From assembly GCA_964646425.1 (NCBI GenBank), contig CAZYEI010000005.1, positions 1 to 53,814 on the forward strand: 53,814 nt of DNA, read 5' to 3'. Every line of letters starts with the position of its first letter. Position 1 is the first letter of the stretch. The DNA comes from CAZYEI01 sp964646425. Lineage in GTDB: Bacteria > Bacillota_I > Bacilli_A > RFN20 > JAISJY01. The notes beneath the pieces were generated by a model. It was not told the DNA's origin and ran no database searches. It saw only the letters and a list, made by a program, of their open reading frames with translations. Of this stretch, positions 34,878-43,475 are shown in pieces. Made by a program: the position numbers and the translations under genes.

Positions 34878-35303
34878 TTATAAACCACATTTTTTTTCAT
34901 TATCAAATTGATAAAAGCAATGTCCCTTATATTGCCCAACAAAATCGCCATAAAACTTTTTTTGACATTTTTTTCTCTTACCTGGTGAATAGAAGAACAA
35001 TGATCGAGTGGCAGGCCAACCTTGCCATGACTTTATAGTTTTTAGTGCTAAATTCTTTTGGGTTTTATTCGCTCCACTATTAAATAATTTTGAATTTTTG
35101 GAAGTAAATCCTCCTGGTTCTTGATAAACCATCTGAGTAATACTATGAATTTTTTTAAATAAATCACATTTTGCCACTACTCTATTTATTCCAACATTAC
35201 CTACAAGTAACATTCCTTTTTTCCCTTCTCCTACTGCTTCTGCCTTCATAAGTCGAGCTAATAAATCTACTTCTTTGGTAGTATATTTACATCTTGAAGC
35301 CAT
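34878..35303 (-). CDS. Cell-wall hydrolase of the SleB/CwlJ family
   Basis: The 141-residue protein covers the Hydrolase_2 domain: EVDLLARLMKAEAVGEGKKG (catalytic Glu in the AEAxGE motif), LLVGNVGINRVV, ITQMVYQEPGGFTS, SLFFYSPGKR and GHCFYQFD. There is no signal peptide or wall-binding domain. Size and lack of a signal match CwlJ of Bacillus (about 142 residues), a spore-cortex lytic enzyme, better than SleB. GerQ/YwdL, its partner, is not in view. The RBS (AGAGGTG) and the seven-T spacer before the ATG are also the 3' arm and U tract of the upstream terminator. Confidence 0.8.
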   Translation of the reverse strand: MASRCKYTTKEVDLLARLMKAEAVGEGKKGMLLVGNVGINRVVAKCDLFKKIHSITQMVYQEPGGFTSKNSKLFNSGANKTQKNLALKTIKSWQGWPATRSLFFYSPGKRKKCQKKFYGDFVGQYKGHCFYQFDNEKKCGL

Positions 35304-35343
35304 AAAAAAACACCTCTATTTATTATATGCATTAAGAGGTGTT
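35304..35343 (-). terminator. Transaldolase terminator that doubles as the hydrolase RBS and -10 region
   Basis: Minus strand: AACACCTCT (35343-35335) pairs with AGAGGTGTT (35317-35309), then a run of Ts ends at the hydrolase ATG. The 3' arm is the hydrolase RBS. The loop contains TATAAT (35327-35322). A transcript from that hexamer would start about where the RBS starts, which would free the RBS from the hairpin. Confidence 0.7.
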
Positions 35344-35351
35344 ATGTTTTG

Positions 35352-35996
35352 TTATTTTCCAGCAGCTTCTTTAAATATTTTCAAACCTTTTGTTGTTAAT
35401 GGATGCCCAAACATTTCTTTTAAAATTTTATACGGAATAGTTGCGATATCACTACCAGCACTAACAGCTTGTTCTATATGAGTAGTATGACGAATAGATG
35501 CTGCTATTGTCATTGTTTTAATATCATATAATCTAAATGCTTCTTTTATTTCATAAACTAGCTTTAAACCAGCTTCTTCATCTTCAAGATAATCATCTAA
35601 TCTTCCCATAAATGGTGAAACATAAGTAGCTCCTGCCTTAGCAGCAAGTAAAGCTTGAGAAACAGTAAATATTAACGTTACATTTGTTTTAATTCCTTCT
35701 TTCGATAAAAGAGAAACAGCTTTAATTCCTTCCTCTGTCATTGGAATTTTAATAACAATATTTTTATGAAGACCAGCATACTTTCTAGCCTCTTTTACCA
35801 TATCATCACATTTTCCATCTTCTACTTCTGCAGAAATAGGACCATCTATTAAAGTTACTATTTCACTAATAACTTGCATTAAATTTCTTCCTTCTTTAGC
35901 AATTAATGAAGGATTTGTTGTAACTCCTTCAATAACTCCCCACTTACTTGCTTCCTTTATTTCCTCAATATTGGCAGTATCAATAAACAACTTCAT
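35352..35996 (-). CDS. Small transaldolase / fructose-6-phosphate aldolase
   Basis: The 214-residue TIM-barrel enzyme has MKLFIDTANIEEIKEASKWG, GVTTNPSLIAKEG, the Schiff-base lysine in IVIKIPMTEEG, TNVTLIFTVSQALLAAKAGA, SPFMGRLDD and the ending HPLTTKGLKIF. Proteins of this short class are either transaldolases (pentose phosphate pathway) or fructose-6-phosphate aldolases. The active-site Phe in TLIFT rather than Tyr points to transaldolase (tal/TalC type), a weak argument. The RBS is AGGAGG. It follows the 374-residue membrane protein by 13 bases and ends in the terminator that overlaps the next RBS. Confidence 0.88.
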   Translation of the reverse strand: MKLFIDTANIEEIKEASKWGVIEGVTTNPSLIAKEGRNLMQVISEIVTLIDGPISAEVEDGKCDDMVKEARKYAGLHKNIVIKIPMTEEGIKAVSLLSKEGIKTNVTLIFTVSQALLAAKAGATYVSPFMGRLDDYLEDEEAGLKLVYEIKEAFRLYDIKTMTIAASIRHTTHIEQAVSAGSDIATIPYKILKEMFGHPLTTKGLKIFKEAAGK

Positions 35997-36009
35997 TTTT
36001 AATTTCCTC

Positions 36010-37134
36010 CTAAATAATTAATAACACTATAATTGCGATAATACATAGTAAATCTATAATTCCTACTATTAACAAACTAGCAAAATACAATGATTTAGGC
36101 TTTTTATTCATTTTTTCATATTTACTTAAAACCAAATCTTTCTTATTTTTAAACTTTTTATGAGTTAAAAGATAAATAATTAATGCCAAAATACAAATTA
36201 TGCTTATTCCAATTGTGGCTATAATAAAATTAGTTTCACTGAACTTACTTAAAACACCTTTTAAGTAATTAACCGTTGCTATACCTACACCACCTAATAA
36301 GATAAACAATAAACTAATCAATATTGTTCTAATAAAATAATTTCTCTTAGTTTTTACATTATAAATCATATAATCCTTACTTCTTGGAAAATCATATTCA
36401 ACCATATTTTCAATTCCAGAAACATAGCTAGCATATTTTTCATCATTAAATGTAACAATGATTTCATACAAAGGAACCATATATATTGTTGTTTGACAAT
36501 CAACAATTTTAGTATCTTGTCGACAATCTAAGTATTCTGCTTCTTGATGATTTCCTAAAACATATTTTTTAGCTTGCGTTAGTCCTTGATTAAGAAAAGC
36601 TTGAATTACTTTTTCTTTAATAGTTTTATTAAGTGTTTTTTGTGATATAAATTTATCAACTAAATCCAAGTTATCAAAATCTTCATTTTTTGTTAAATAT
36701 GTATTTAAATCTAAGTGTATAAATTTATTAGAAAATGGTCCCTTATACTCGCTACAACAAAAATTATAATCGCCTTCAAATCTTACCACTTCTTCTTTAT
36801 GGATATCTTCTAAACTTTCTTCATCAACTCTAGTTTCATTATCTCCACATACTATATGAACAACTGCATTTCCATTTTCTAAATAAGAAACTCGATAATC
36901 ATCATTTACCATACATTTAACAGAATAAATTGGGGCATACATTTTTTTTACATCAATTTTTGCAAGATTATTTTTTATTAATTCTTTAAAATCATCATTA
37001 CAACAATCAAGACTTAAAAAATAATTTATAGCATTGTTTTTTATTTGTTCCTCATCATTATTTGCTTCAAGTACTACTATATTATCAATATTATTAAATT
37101 CGTTACTACATTCGCTATATTTTTTTATTCTCAT
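36010..37134 (-). CDS. Tail-anchored-type membrane protein with large cytosolic N-terminus, unknown
   Basis: The 374-residue protein has about 265 hydrophilic residues with several Cys pairs (LDCCND, NFCCSE, LDCRQDTKIVDC) followed by three helices (ILISLLFILLGGVGIATV, FIIATIGISIICILALIIYL and IVGIIDLLCIIAIIVLLII). I recognise no family. The Cys residues do not form a clear CxxC zinc knuckle. It is co-directional with the transaldolase and 13 bases from it; whether it has a metabolic link is unknown. AAGGGAG about 8 bases before the ATG supports the start. Confidence 0.55.
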   Translation of the reverse strand: MRIKKYSECSNEFNNIDNIVVLEANNDEEQIKNNAINYFLSLDCCNDDFKELIKNNLAKIDVKKMYAPIYSVKCMVNDDYRVSYLENGNAVVHIVCGDNETRVDEESLEDIHKEEVVRFEGDYNFCCSEYKGPFSNKFIHLDLNTYLTKNEDFDNLDLVDKFISQKTLNKTIKEKVIQAFLNQGLTQAKKYVLGNHQEAEYLDCRQDTKIVDCQTTIYMVPLYEIIVTFNDEKYASYVSGIENMVEYDFPRSKDYMIYNVKTKRNYFIRTILISLLFILLGGVGIATVNYLKGVLSKFSETNFIIATIGISIICILALIIYLLTHKKFKNKKDLVLSKYEKMNKKPKSLYFASLLIVGIIDLLCIIAIIVLLII

Positions 37135-37171
37135 TAAATTTTTCTCCCTTCCTTATTATTATTAGCAATAA

Positions 37172-37208
37172 ATAAAGAAAAATGGCAAGCAAAATACTTT
37201 ACCATTTT
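37172..37208 (-). terminator. Terminator after cdaA
   Basis: Minus strand: AAAATGG and CCATTTT arms around a 16-base loop with further internal pairing, then a T-rich tract. The stem begins one base after the cdaA stop. Confidence 0.65.
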
Positions 37209-37209
37209 A

Positions 37210-37968
37210 CTATAATCTATCTGCAAGTTCTTGAGGAAATCTATCTCTTGTACTTGGTGTTAATTCACCACGTTCAGCAAAAGATATTCTTCCTGTTTCT
37301 TCTGAAACAATAATTGTTAACGAATCAGTATGTTCACTAATTCCAATTGCTGCACGATGTCTAGCACCATATGCTCCAGTTAACCCTCTAGCAGTTGGAG
37401 TATAATAGACCGAAGCTGCAATGATTGTATTGCCTCTTATAACAACAGCTCCATCATGTAATCTAGTGCCATTATAAAATATTGTTAATAACATCTCTTT
37501 ACGAATAGGACAGTCAACACGAACACTTTTATTAATATAAAAATCTAAACTATCATTTCTTTCAATTGTTATAATTGCCCCCGTATTAGACTCTGATAAA
37601 GCTAATACAGCTTCAACTAATTCATTATATAAATTAACTTCATTACCAGTAGTTAAACTAGTATTGCTTTCTTTTTTTCTTCTAGCATTCCTTGTGTAAA
37701 GTTTATAAAATTCTGATTGAAATAAAACACAATAACCAACAACAAAAGAAATAGCAGCAATATCTATAATTGAACTCATTAATTCTAAGTCAAAATACAA
37801 ACTCGGGATTTTAAATAGTAAATAAATTAACATTATCATTATAAAGAATCTTTTTTTAACTGCTTTACTCACAAATACACAAAATATCATTAACAAAAAA
37901 ACACTTATACCTAAATCTATATAATCCTTTATTTCTAGCGATAACCAAGACGAAAGATAAATCATCAT
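37210..37968 (-). CDS. cdaA: Diadenylate cyclase CdaA (c-di-AMP synthase)
   Basis: About 252 residues: three N-terminal membrane helices, a short linker, and the DAC catalytic domain with the diagnostic LHDGAVVIRGN and GARHRAAIGISE (DGA and RHR motifs), plus IIVSEETGRISFAERGEL. Two ATP give c-di-AMP, which controls K+ and osmolyte balance and is essential in many Firmicutes. In most Firmicutes cdaA lies next to cdaR and glmM; here neither is adjacent. The start is GTG 37974 or ATG 37968/37965. The NrnA-like protein at 1256 could degrade the pApA product of c-di-AMP breakdown. Confidence 0.93.
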   Translation of the reverse strand: MMIYLSSWLSLEIKDYIDLGISVFLLMIFCVFVSKAVKKRFFIMIMLIYLLFKIPSLYFDLELMSSIIDIAAISFVVGYCVLFQSEFYKLYTRNARRKKESNTSLTTGNEVNLYNELVEAVLALSESNTGAIITIERNDSLDFYINKSVRVDCPIRKEMLLTIFYNGTRLHDGAVVIRGNTIIAASVYYTPTARGLTGAYGARHRAAIGISEHTDSLTIIVSEETGRISFAERGELTPSTRDRFPQELADRL

Positions 37969-38049
37969 AATCACACTCTTCTCTATTTTACGCTTATATT
38001 ATTGCACAAATTTTTAAAAATTGATATATTTTTTATATAAAATATAAAA

Positions 38050-38088
38050 ACATTTTAAAAAAGTTCCACATTTTTGATGGAACCTTTT
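38050..38088 (-). terminator. Terminator of the ATP synthase operon
   Basis: Minus strand: GGTTCCA pairs with TGGAACT (one wobble pair) and is followed by six Ts, about 10 bases after the atpC stop. Confidence 0.75.
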
Positions 38089-38096
38089 AATATTTA

Positions 38097-38501
38097 CTAT
38101 TTTTTTAATGTCTCATATGCATGAATTCTATTCAATGAACGACTTAGAGCAAGTTCAGCCCTTTTAATATTAATCTTAGAACTAGTGTTTTCTAATCTTT
38201 GCTTAGCTCTATTGTAAGCATCATGTGCTCTATTTATATCAATATCTTCAACATATTCTACTGCAGGTGTTACAATTATGGTCTCTTTCTTTTTGACATA
38301 AATGATACCACCAGCAATAGTAACTCGCTTTTCTCCTTCACTAGTTCTTATCTTCATCTCACTTATTTCTAAAGGAGATACTAAAGGAATATGATTTTCT
38401 AATACACCTATATATCCATCAATTGTTTTTACATTTATTGTTTGAACATCTTTATCATAAAATATTCCATATGGTGAAGTAATTTTCAAATGAAAAGCCA
38501 T
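38097..38501 (-). CDS. atpC: F1Fo-ATPase epsilon subunit
   Basis: The 134-residue subunit has the N-terminal beta barrel (FHLKITSPYGIFYD, then DGYIGVLENHIPLVSPL) and the C-terminal helical hairpin (INRAHDAYNRAKQRLEN, then KRAELALSRSLNRIHAYE). It sits in the central stalk and can brake ATP hydrolysis. The length is normal. It is last in the atp operon, 30 bases after atpD, with a good RBS (AAAGGAGG region) before the ATG. Confidence 0.95.
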   Translation of the reverse strand: MAFHLKITSPYGIFYDKDVQTINVKTIDGYIGVLENHIPLVSPLEISEMKIRTSEGEKRVTIAGGIIYVKKKETIIVTPAVEYVEDIDINRAHDAYNRAKQRLENTSSKINIKRAELALSRSLNRIHAYETLKK

Positions 38502-38531
38502 ATTCTAAAGCCTCCTTTATAATAATCGTTA

Positions 38532-39935
38532 TTATCTATATTTTTCAGCAGCCTTAACTACATCTTCAATCGTACCAGCATATAAAAATGCTTGTTCAGG
38601 AATATCATCATATTTTCCTTCTACGATTGCTTTAAAACTTCTTACTGTGTCTTCTACTTTAACATATTGACCTGTTAATCCATTAAATGCTTCTGCAACA
38701 TGTAAAGCTTGTGACAAGAAATTACGAATACGACGTGCTCTTCCAACAAGAATCTTATCTTCTTCAGAAAGCTCATCCATACCTAAAATAGCAATAATAT
38801 CTTGTAATTCTTTAAATCTTTGTAAAATTCTTTGAACTTCTCGAGCAACAGCATAATGTTCTTCTCCAACAATTTTGGGATCTAACATTCTTGATGTTGA
38901 TTCTAATGGATCAACAGCTGGATAAATGCCTAATGAAGCAATGCCTCTATCTAATACTGTTTTAGCATCAAGATGGGAGAATGTTGTTGAAGGTGCTGGA
39001 TCAGTTAAGTCATCGGCAGGAACATAAATTGCTTGAACTGAAGTAATTGAGCCCTTTTTAGTTGAAGTAATTCTTTCTTGTAATTGTCCCATTTCGGTTG
39101 CAAGAGTTGGTTGATATCCAACAGCAGAAGGCATACGTCCTAGCAAAGCAGAAACTTCACTTCCGGCTTGAGAAAATCTAAAAATATTGTCAATAAACAA
39201 TAGTACATCTTGATTTTGAATATCACGAAAATATTCTGCCATTGTTAAGCCGCTTAAAGCAACTCTCATTCTAGCACCTGGTGGTTCATTCATTTGACCA
39301 AACACCAATGCTGTTTTATTTAAAACGCCAGATTCTTTCATTTCATAATATAAATCATTACCTTCTCTTGTACGTTCTCCTACTCCGGCAAAAACTGAAA
39401 TACCTCCATGACCAGTAGCAATATTATAAATTAATTCTTGAATTAAAACTGTTTTTCCTACTCCTGCTCCACCAAATAAGCCGATTTTTCCACCCCTTGC
39501 ATAAGGACAAAGTAAATCGATTACCTTGATGCCGGTTTCAAGAATTTCTGATTGAGTGCTTTGTTCTGCATAGCTTGGTGCTAAACGATGAATCGGCATT
39601 CTTGGACTTTTTTCATCAAAATCCTTTTCATCAATTGGCTCACCAAGTACATTAAACATTCTTCCTAGTACTTTTTCACCAACAGGCACGGTAATAGCAG
39701 ATCCTGTATTTATAGCTTTTAGTCCTCTAACTAGGCCTTCTGTAGGTCCCATAGCAATACAACGAACCACTTCATCTCCAATATGTTGAGCAACCTCTAC
39801 AACTAATCTTGTTCCTCGATTATCAATTTCAATTGCATTATTAATTTCCGGCAAATTATCTTTTGAAAATAAAACATCTACAACCGGTCCAACAACTTGA
39901 ACCACTTTTCCTTCCATAATTTTTTGATTATTCAT
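38532..39935 (-). CDS. atpD: F1Fo-ATPase beta subunit
   Basis: The catalytic subunit of 467 residues begins MNNQKIMEGKVVQVVGPVVD. It has the Walker A GGAGVGKTVL, the catalytic GERTREGNDLYYEM region, Walker B VLLFIDNIFRFSQAG and the ALLGRMPSAVGYQPTL loop. The frame is open for 57 more codons upstream, but that stretch lies inside atpG and is an out-of-frame shadow. AAGGAGGGG seven bases before ATG 39935 fixes the start. It is the most conserved protein in the window. Confidence 0.97.
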   Translation of the reverse strand: MNNQKIMEGKVVQVVGPVVDVLFSKDNLPEINNAIEIDNRGTRLVVEVAQHIGDEVVRCIAMGPTEGLVRGLKAINTGSAITVPVGEKVLGRMFNVLGEPIDEKDFDEKSPRMPIHRLAPSYAEQSTQSEILETGIKVIDLLCPYARGGKIGLFGGAGVGKTVLIQELIYNIATGHGGISVFAGVGERTREGNDLYYEMKESGVLNKTALVFGQMNEPPGARMRVALSGLTMAEYFRDIQNQDVLLFIDNIFRFSQAGSEVSALLGRMPSAVGYQPTLATEMGQLQERITSTKKGSITSVQAIYVPADDLTDPAPSTTFSHLDAKTVLDRGIASLGIYPAVDPLESTSRMLDPKIVGEEHYAVAREVQRILQRFKELQDIIAILGMDELSEEDKILVGRARRIRNFLSQALHVAEAFNGLTGQYVKVEDTVRSFKAIVEGKYDDIPEQAFLYAGTIEDVVKAAEKYR

Positions 39936-39948
39936 TATGCACCCCTCC

Positions 39949-40806
39949 TTACGAAGCATTTGCTCCAGCAACAACCTCAGTAATCTCTTGGGTAATTGCA
40001 CCTTGACGAGCTTTGTTATATTGTAATAGTAATTTTTCTCTAATCTCATCTGCATTATCAGTAGCATTTTCCATAGCTGTCCTACGAGATGCTTGTTCAC
40101 TAACATGAGATTCTACTAATTTTCCAAATAATGTTGATTCAAAATAAAGAGGTAATAAATTATCTAAAACAATTTGTGAATTAGGTTCAAATTGAGTTTC
40201 AGCATAATCGGCACTCTTTGTTGGCTTTTTAAATTCATTAGGATTAATAGGCAATAAAGTAAGACATACTGGTAAAAAAGTTAGCGAATTAACAAACTGA
40301 GTATATATAAATTTAACTTGAGAAATATCATTATTCTCATACATTGTTCTTATAACTTGTGATAATTCTTTGCTAATCTCTTGTTCACGACCGGTAGTAT
40401 CATCTTCATAAGACATAATTACATTATAGCCATTTTTAGTAAATAAATTTATTCCTTTTAAACCAATTACAACAACTTTATCTTTTTCTTTATTAATTAT
40501 TTCTTTTGCACATTTAGCAACATTAGCATTATAACCACCACATAATCCTAAATTTGAAAAAACAACAACATATAGTTTTGAACCTTCTCGATTCATATCT
40601 GTATAAATGCTTGTTTTATCTTCAATGTTAGCTAAAATTTCTTGTGTCATTTTCAAAACATCATTTGTATAAACGGTTGTTTTATCTAATATATCTCTAC
40701 ATCTTTTTAATTTAGAAGTTGAGACAAGTTCCATAGCTTTAGTGATTTTTCTAGTTGATTCAACTGAGCGAATTCTTCTCTTAGTAGATATTATACCTAA
40801 AGACAT
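39949..40806 (-). CDS. atpG: F1Fo-ATPase gamma subunit
   Basis: The 285-residue central-stalk subunit starts MSLGIISTKRRIRSVESTRK and continues ITKAMELVSTSKLKR. It ends with the conserved coiled-coil partner RRTAMENATDNADEIREKLL, then NKARQGAITQEITEVVAGA. It rotates inside the alpha3beta3 ring. It is separated from atpA by 10 bases and from atpD by 13. No anomalies were seen. Confidence 0.96.
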   Translation of the reverse strand: MSLGIISTKRRIRSVESTRKITKAMELVSTSKLKRCRDILDKTTVYTNDVLKMTQEILANIEDKTSIYTDMNREGSKLYVVVFSNLGLCGGYNANVAKCAKEIINKEKDKVVVIGLKGINLFTKNGYNVIMSYEDDTTGREQEISKELSQVIRTMYENNDISQVKFIYTQFVNSLTFLPVCLTLLPINPNEFKKPTKSADYAETQFEPNSQIVLDNLLPLYFESTLFGKLVESHVSEQASRRTAMENATDNADEIREKLLLQYNKARQGAITQEITEVVAGANAS

Positions 40807-40816
40807 AAATAATCAC

Positions 40817-42337
40817 CTACACACCTAGACTTTGTACATAATCATCACTAAATAATTTATATGCCTCTTTCATTTTGCTCTCAAGTTCAGAAGAAATAAC
40901 TTTTTTATCTCTGATTTCCGCAACTATTTCAGGATATGATTGATGCATTTTTTCTTTTAATCTTTTTAAGTAATCACTAATATTTTCAACTGGAACAAAC
41001 TTAAAGAAACGATTTTTTACTGCAAATAATTCTAATACTTGATCTTCCATAGTTAATGAGACATATTGATCTTGCTTTAATGTTTCCATAACTCTCGCAC
41101 CATGATCAAGCACACTTTTTGTAGCAGCATCCAAATCAGAACCAAATTGAGCAAATGATTGTAATTCATTATAATTTGCTAATTCAATTTTTAACGAACC
41201 AGCAACTTGCTTCATTGCTTTAACTTGAGCACTACTTCCAACACGTGATACTGATAATCCTGCATCTACAGCAGGACGTTGACCTGCATTAAATAAATCT
41301 GTTTGCAAAAAGATTTGACCATCTGTGATAGAAATAACATTAGTTGGAATATACGCACTAATATCTCCTGCTAATGTTTCAATAATTGGTAAAGCAGTTA
41401 TTGAGCCCCCACCATGTGCTTCATTCATTCTTGCACTACGCTCTAATAAACGTGAATGCAAATAAAATACATCACCAGGATAAGCTTCTCTACCTGGCGC
41501 TCTTCTTAAAAGAAGTGACATTGTTCGATATGCTACTGCATGCTTTGATAAATCATCATAAACAATTAAAACATCTTTACCTTGATCCATCCATTCTTCA
41601 GCAATACTTACTCCTGCATAAGGAGCAATATATTGAAGTGGAGCAAATTCACTCGCCGTAGCACTTACAATAGTTGTATAATCAAGCGCACCAGCTATTC
41701 TTAATTTTTCAACAATTTGAGCAACAGTAGAATTCTTTTGACCAATAGCAACATAGACACAATATACACCTTTGCCTTTTTGATTAATAATTGTATCAAT
41801 TGCAATCGCTGTTTTACCAGTTTGACGATCCCCAATAATTAGTTCTCGTTGTCCTCTTCCAATCGGAATCATTGAGTCAATTACTTTAATTCCTGTTTCC
41901 AAAGGAACTGATACCGATTTTCTTGACATTACTCCAGAAGCAACTCTTTCAACAGGACGATATTTATTACACTTTATTTCTCCCATACCATCAATTGGTT
42001 GACCTAAAGCATTTACAACTCTACCAAGTAAGGAATCTCCAACAGGAACTTCCATTACTCTTTTTGTTCTTTTAACTATATCTCCCTCTTTAATATCTTT
42101 GGCATCACCTAAAAGAACAGCACCAACATGTTCTTCTTCTAGATTAAGAACCAAGCCATAAACATTCGAAGGAAATTCTAGTAATTCACCCATCATGGCT
42201 TCTTCTAATCCATAAATTAGACAAACGCCATCTCCAATACTTACAATTGTGCCAACATCATTACTCTCTAATTCACAAGAATAATTTTTAATTTGTTCTT
42301 TAATTAACGCACTTATCTCACTTGGCTTTATATCCAT
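40817..42337 (-). CDS. atpA: F1Fo-ATPase alpha subunit
   Basis: The 506-residue non-catalytic nucleotide-binding subunit has IGDGVCLIYGLEEAMMGELL, Walker A GDRQTGKTAIA, VYVAIGQKNSTV, VLIVYDDLSKHAVAYR and LLLRRAPGREAYPGDVFYLH. The length is normal. Its ATG shares one base with the atpH stop (TAATG), so translation is coupled. The RBS is AAAGGACGGG inside atpH. Confidence 0.97.
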   Translation of the reverse strand: MDIKPSEISALIKEQIKNYSCELESNDVGTIVSIGDGVCLIYGLEEAMMGELLEFPSNVYGLVLNLEEEHVGAVLLGDAKDIKEGDIVKRTKRVMEVPVGDSLLGRVVNALGQPIDGMGEIKCNKYRPVERVASGVMSRKSVSVPLETGIKVIDSMIPIGRGQRELIIGDRQTGKTAIAIDTIINQKGKGVYCVYVAIGQKNSTVAQIVEKLRIAGALDYTTIVSATASEFAPLQYIAPYAGVSIAEEWMDQGKDVLIVYDDLSKHAVAYRTMSLLLRRAPGREAYPGDVFYLHSRLLERSARMNEAHGGGSITALPIIETLAGDISAYIPTNVISITDGQIFLQTDLFNAGQRPAVDAGLSVSRVGSSAQVKAMKQVAGSLKIELANYNELQSFAQFGSDLDAATKSVLDHGARVMETLKQDQYVSLTMEDQVLELFAVKNRFFKFVPVENISDYLKRLKEKMHQSYPEIVAEIRDKKVISSELESKMKEAYKLFSDDYVQSLGV

Positions 42338-42885
42338 TATGAGTTCCCGTCCTTTCTTTGAAGTAATTCGCTTTTTAATGTTTCCATTTTTCGTTGCAAA
42401 GAATTGTCAAAGACACTATCTCCAACTACAACTTTTATTCCTCCCATTAACGAAGAATCTATTTTATTAACTAATTCAACTTTTTTATTTAATTTTATTT
42501 GAATTGATTTTTCTATATCACATATTTGATCTTTTGATAACTGTTTTGTAGAATAAACAATACCTTCAAGCACTTTAAAATAATCATTGCAAAGTGAATT
42601 AAACTCTTCACATATTGATTCAATATTTCTTTCTCTTTTTTTATCTACTAATAAACACAAAAAATTAATAATATATGTATGTGCATTATCTTTTAAAAGC
42701 CTATTAAAAAATTCTTTTTTGGCAATGCAAGGTACACTTTGAGACAATATAAACATTCTTAATTCATCATTATCCCTATATATTTCTTTGATTTGTTTTA
42801 TTTGTAACTGAAAAGTAGAAAGTAAATTTTCTTCCGATGCTAAATCAAACAAAGCTTTAGCATATCGTTTAGCTAGTTGATTCAT
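42337..42885 (-). CDS. atpH: F1Fo-ATPase delta subunit
   Basis: The 182-residue peripheral-stalk subunit links F1 to subunit b. It has the N-terminal helical domain (AKRYAKALFDLASEENLLST), the linker FLCLLVDKKRERNI, and the C-terminal IDSSLMGGIKVVVGDSVFDN signature. The stop overlaps atpA by one base. The gene starts 2 bases after the atpF stop. Confidence 0.93.
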   Translation of the reverse strand: MNQLAKRYAKALFDLASEENLLSTFQLQIKQIKEIYRDNDELRMFILSQSVPCIAKKEFFNRLLKDNAHTYIINFLCLLVDKKRERNIESICEEFNSLCNDYFKVLEGIVYSTKQLSKDQICDIEKSIQIKLNKKVELVNKIDSSLMGGIKVVVGDSVFDNSLQRKMETLKSELLQRKDGNS

Positions 42886-42887
42886 TA

Positions 42888-43424
42888 TTAATTCTTAACT
42901 TCTTTGATGAAATCTTCCACTAGACGAGTATTATCTTTTTCATCAATTTCCCTTTCAACAATTTTTTGTGCTGCAAGCAAAGCAACATCAACAATTTCAC
43001 GATGAATATCATCCTTTGCTTCAAGTTTTTGCTTTTCAATATCACGAAGTGCTTTTTCTTTTTTAATTTTAACTTCTTCCTCAGCTTTTAATAAAATGCT
43101 TTTACGAACCTCAAGTGCTTGATTTTCTGCTTCTTCTTTAATTTTACGAGCTTCAATTTTCATTTCTTTAATTCGCTTATTAGCCAAATCATTATTGGTT
43201 TGTGCCTCTAATTTCAATGTTTCTGCTTCTTTCAAAGTATTTTCTAAATAATCTTTTCTTTTATCAATAAACTCTTTAATTGGTTTCCAGAAAAATTTAA
43301 ATACTATAAAAAACATAACAAAAGTTGCTAATAATTGTGTTATTAATGATGAAAGATTAGGGAAAATTTTAGCACTTATATCACCTAATAGGTCTTTAAA
43401 ATCCGCCAAAAATAGTAAATTCAT
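42888..43424 (-). CDS. atpF: F1Fo-ATPase b subunit
   Basis: The 178-residue protein has one N-terminal helix (ITQLLATFVMFFIVFKFFW) with the typical FFWKPI exit, then a long charged coiled coil rich in Glu, Lys and Ala to the end (EAETLKLEAQTNNDLANKRI and similar). It dimerises as the outer stalk. GGAGG lies seven bases before the ATG. The gap to atpE is 51 bases without a visible hairpin. Confidence 0.93.
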   Translation of the reverse strand: MNLLFLADFKDLLGDISAKIFPNLSSLITQLLATFVMFFIVFKFFWKPIKEFIDKRKDYLENTLKEAETLKLEAQTNNDLANKRIKEMKIEARKIKEEAENQALEVRKSILLKAEEEVKIKKEKALRDIEKQKLEAKDDIHREIVDVALLAAQKIVEREIDEKDNTRLVEDFIKEVKN

Positions 43425-43475
43425 GGCAAATCCTCCTTTCTTCTACAAAACAAAATCAAATACTATAATTTCTTA

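Noticed and set aside
35315..35330. Sigma-E/K promoter for the CwlJ-like gene
   Set aside because: CATATAATA fits the loose -10 consensus, but in DNA this AT-rich such matches are expected by chance and the -35 is too short to test.
39936..40106. 57-codon N-terminal extension of atpD
   Set aside because: It is an out-of-frame reading of the atpG 3' end; the RBS AAGGAGGGG and the conserved start place the ATG at 39935.
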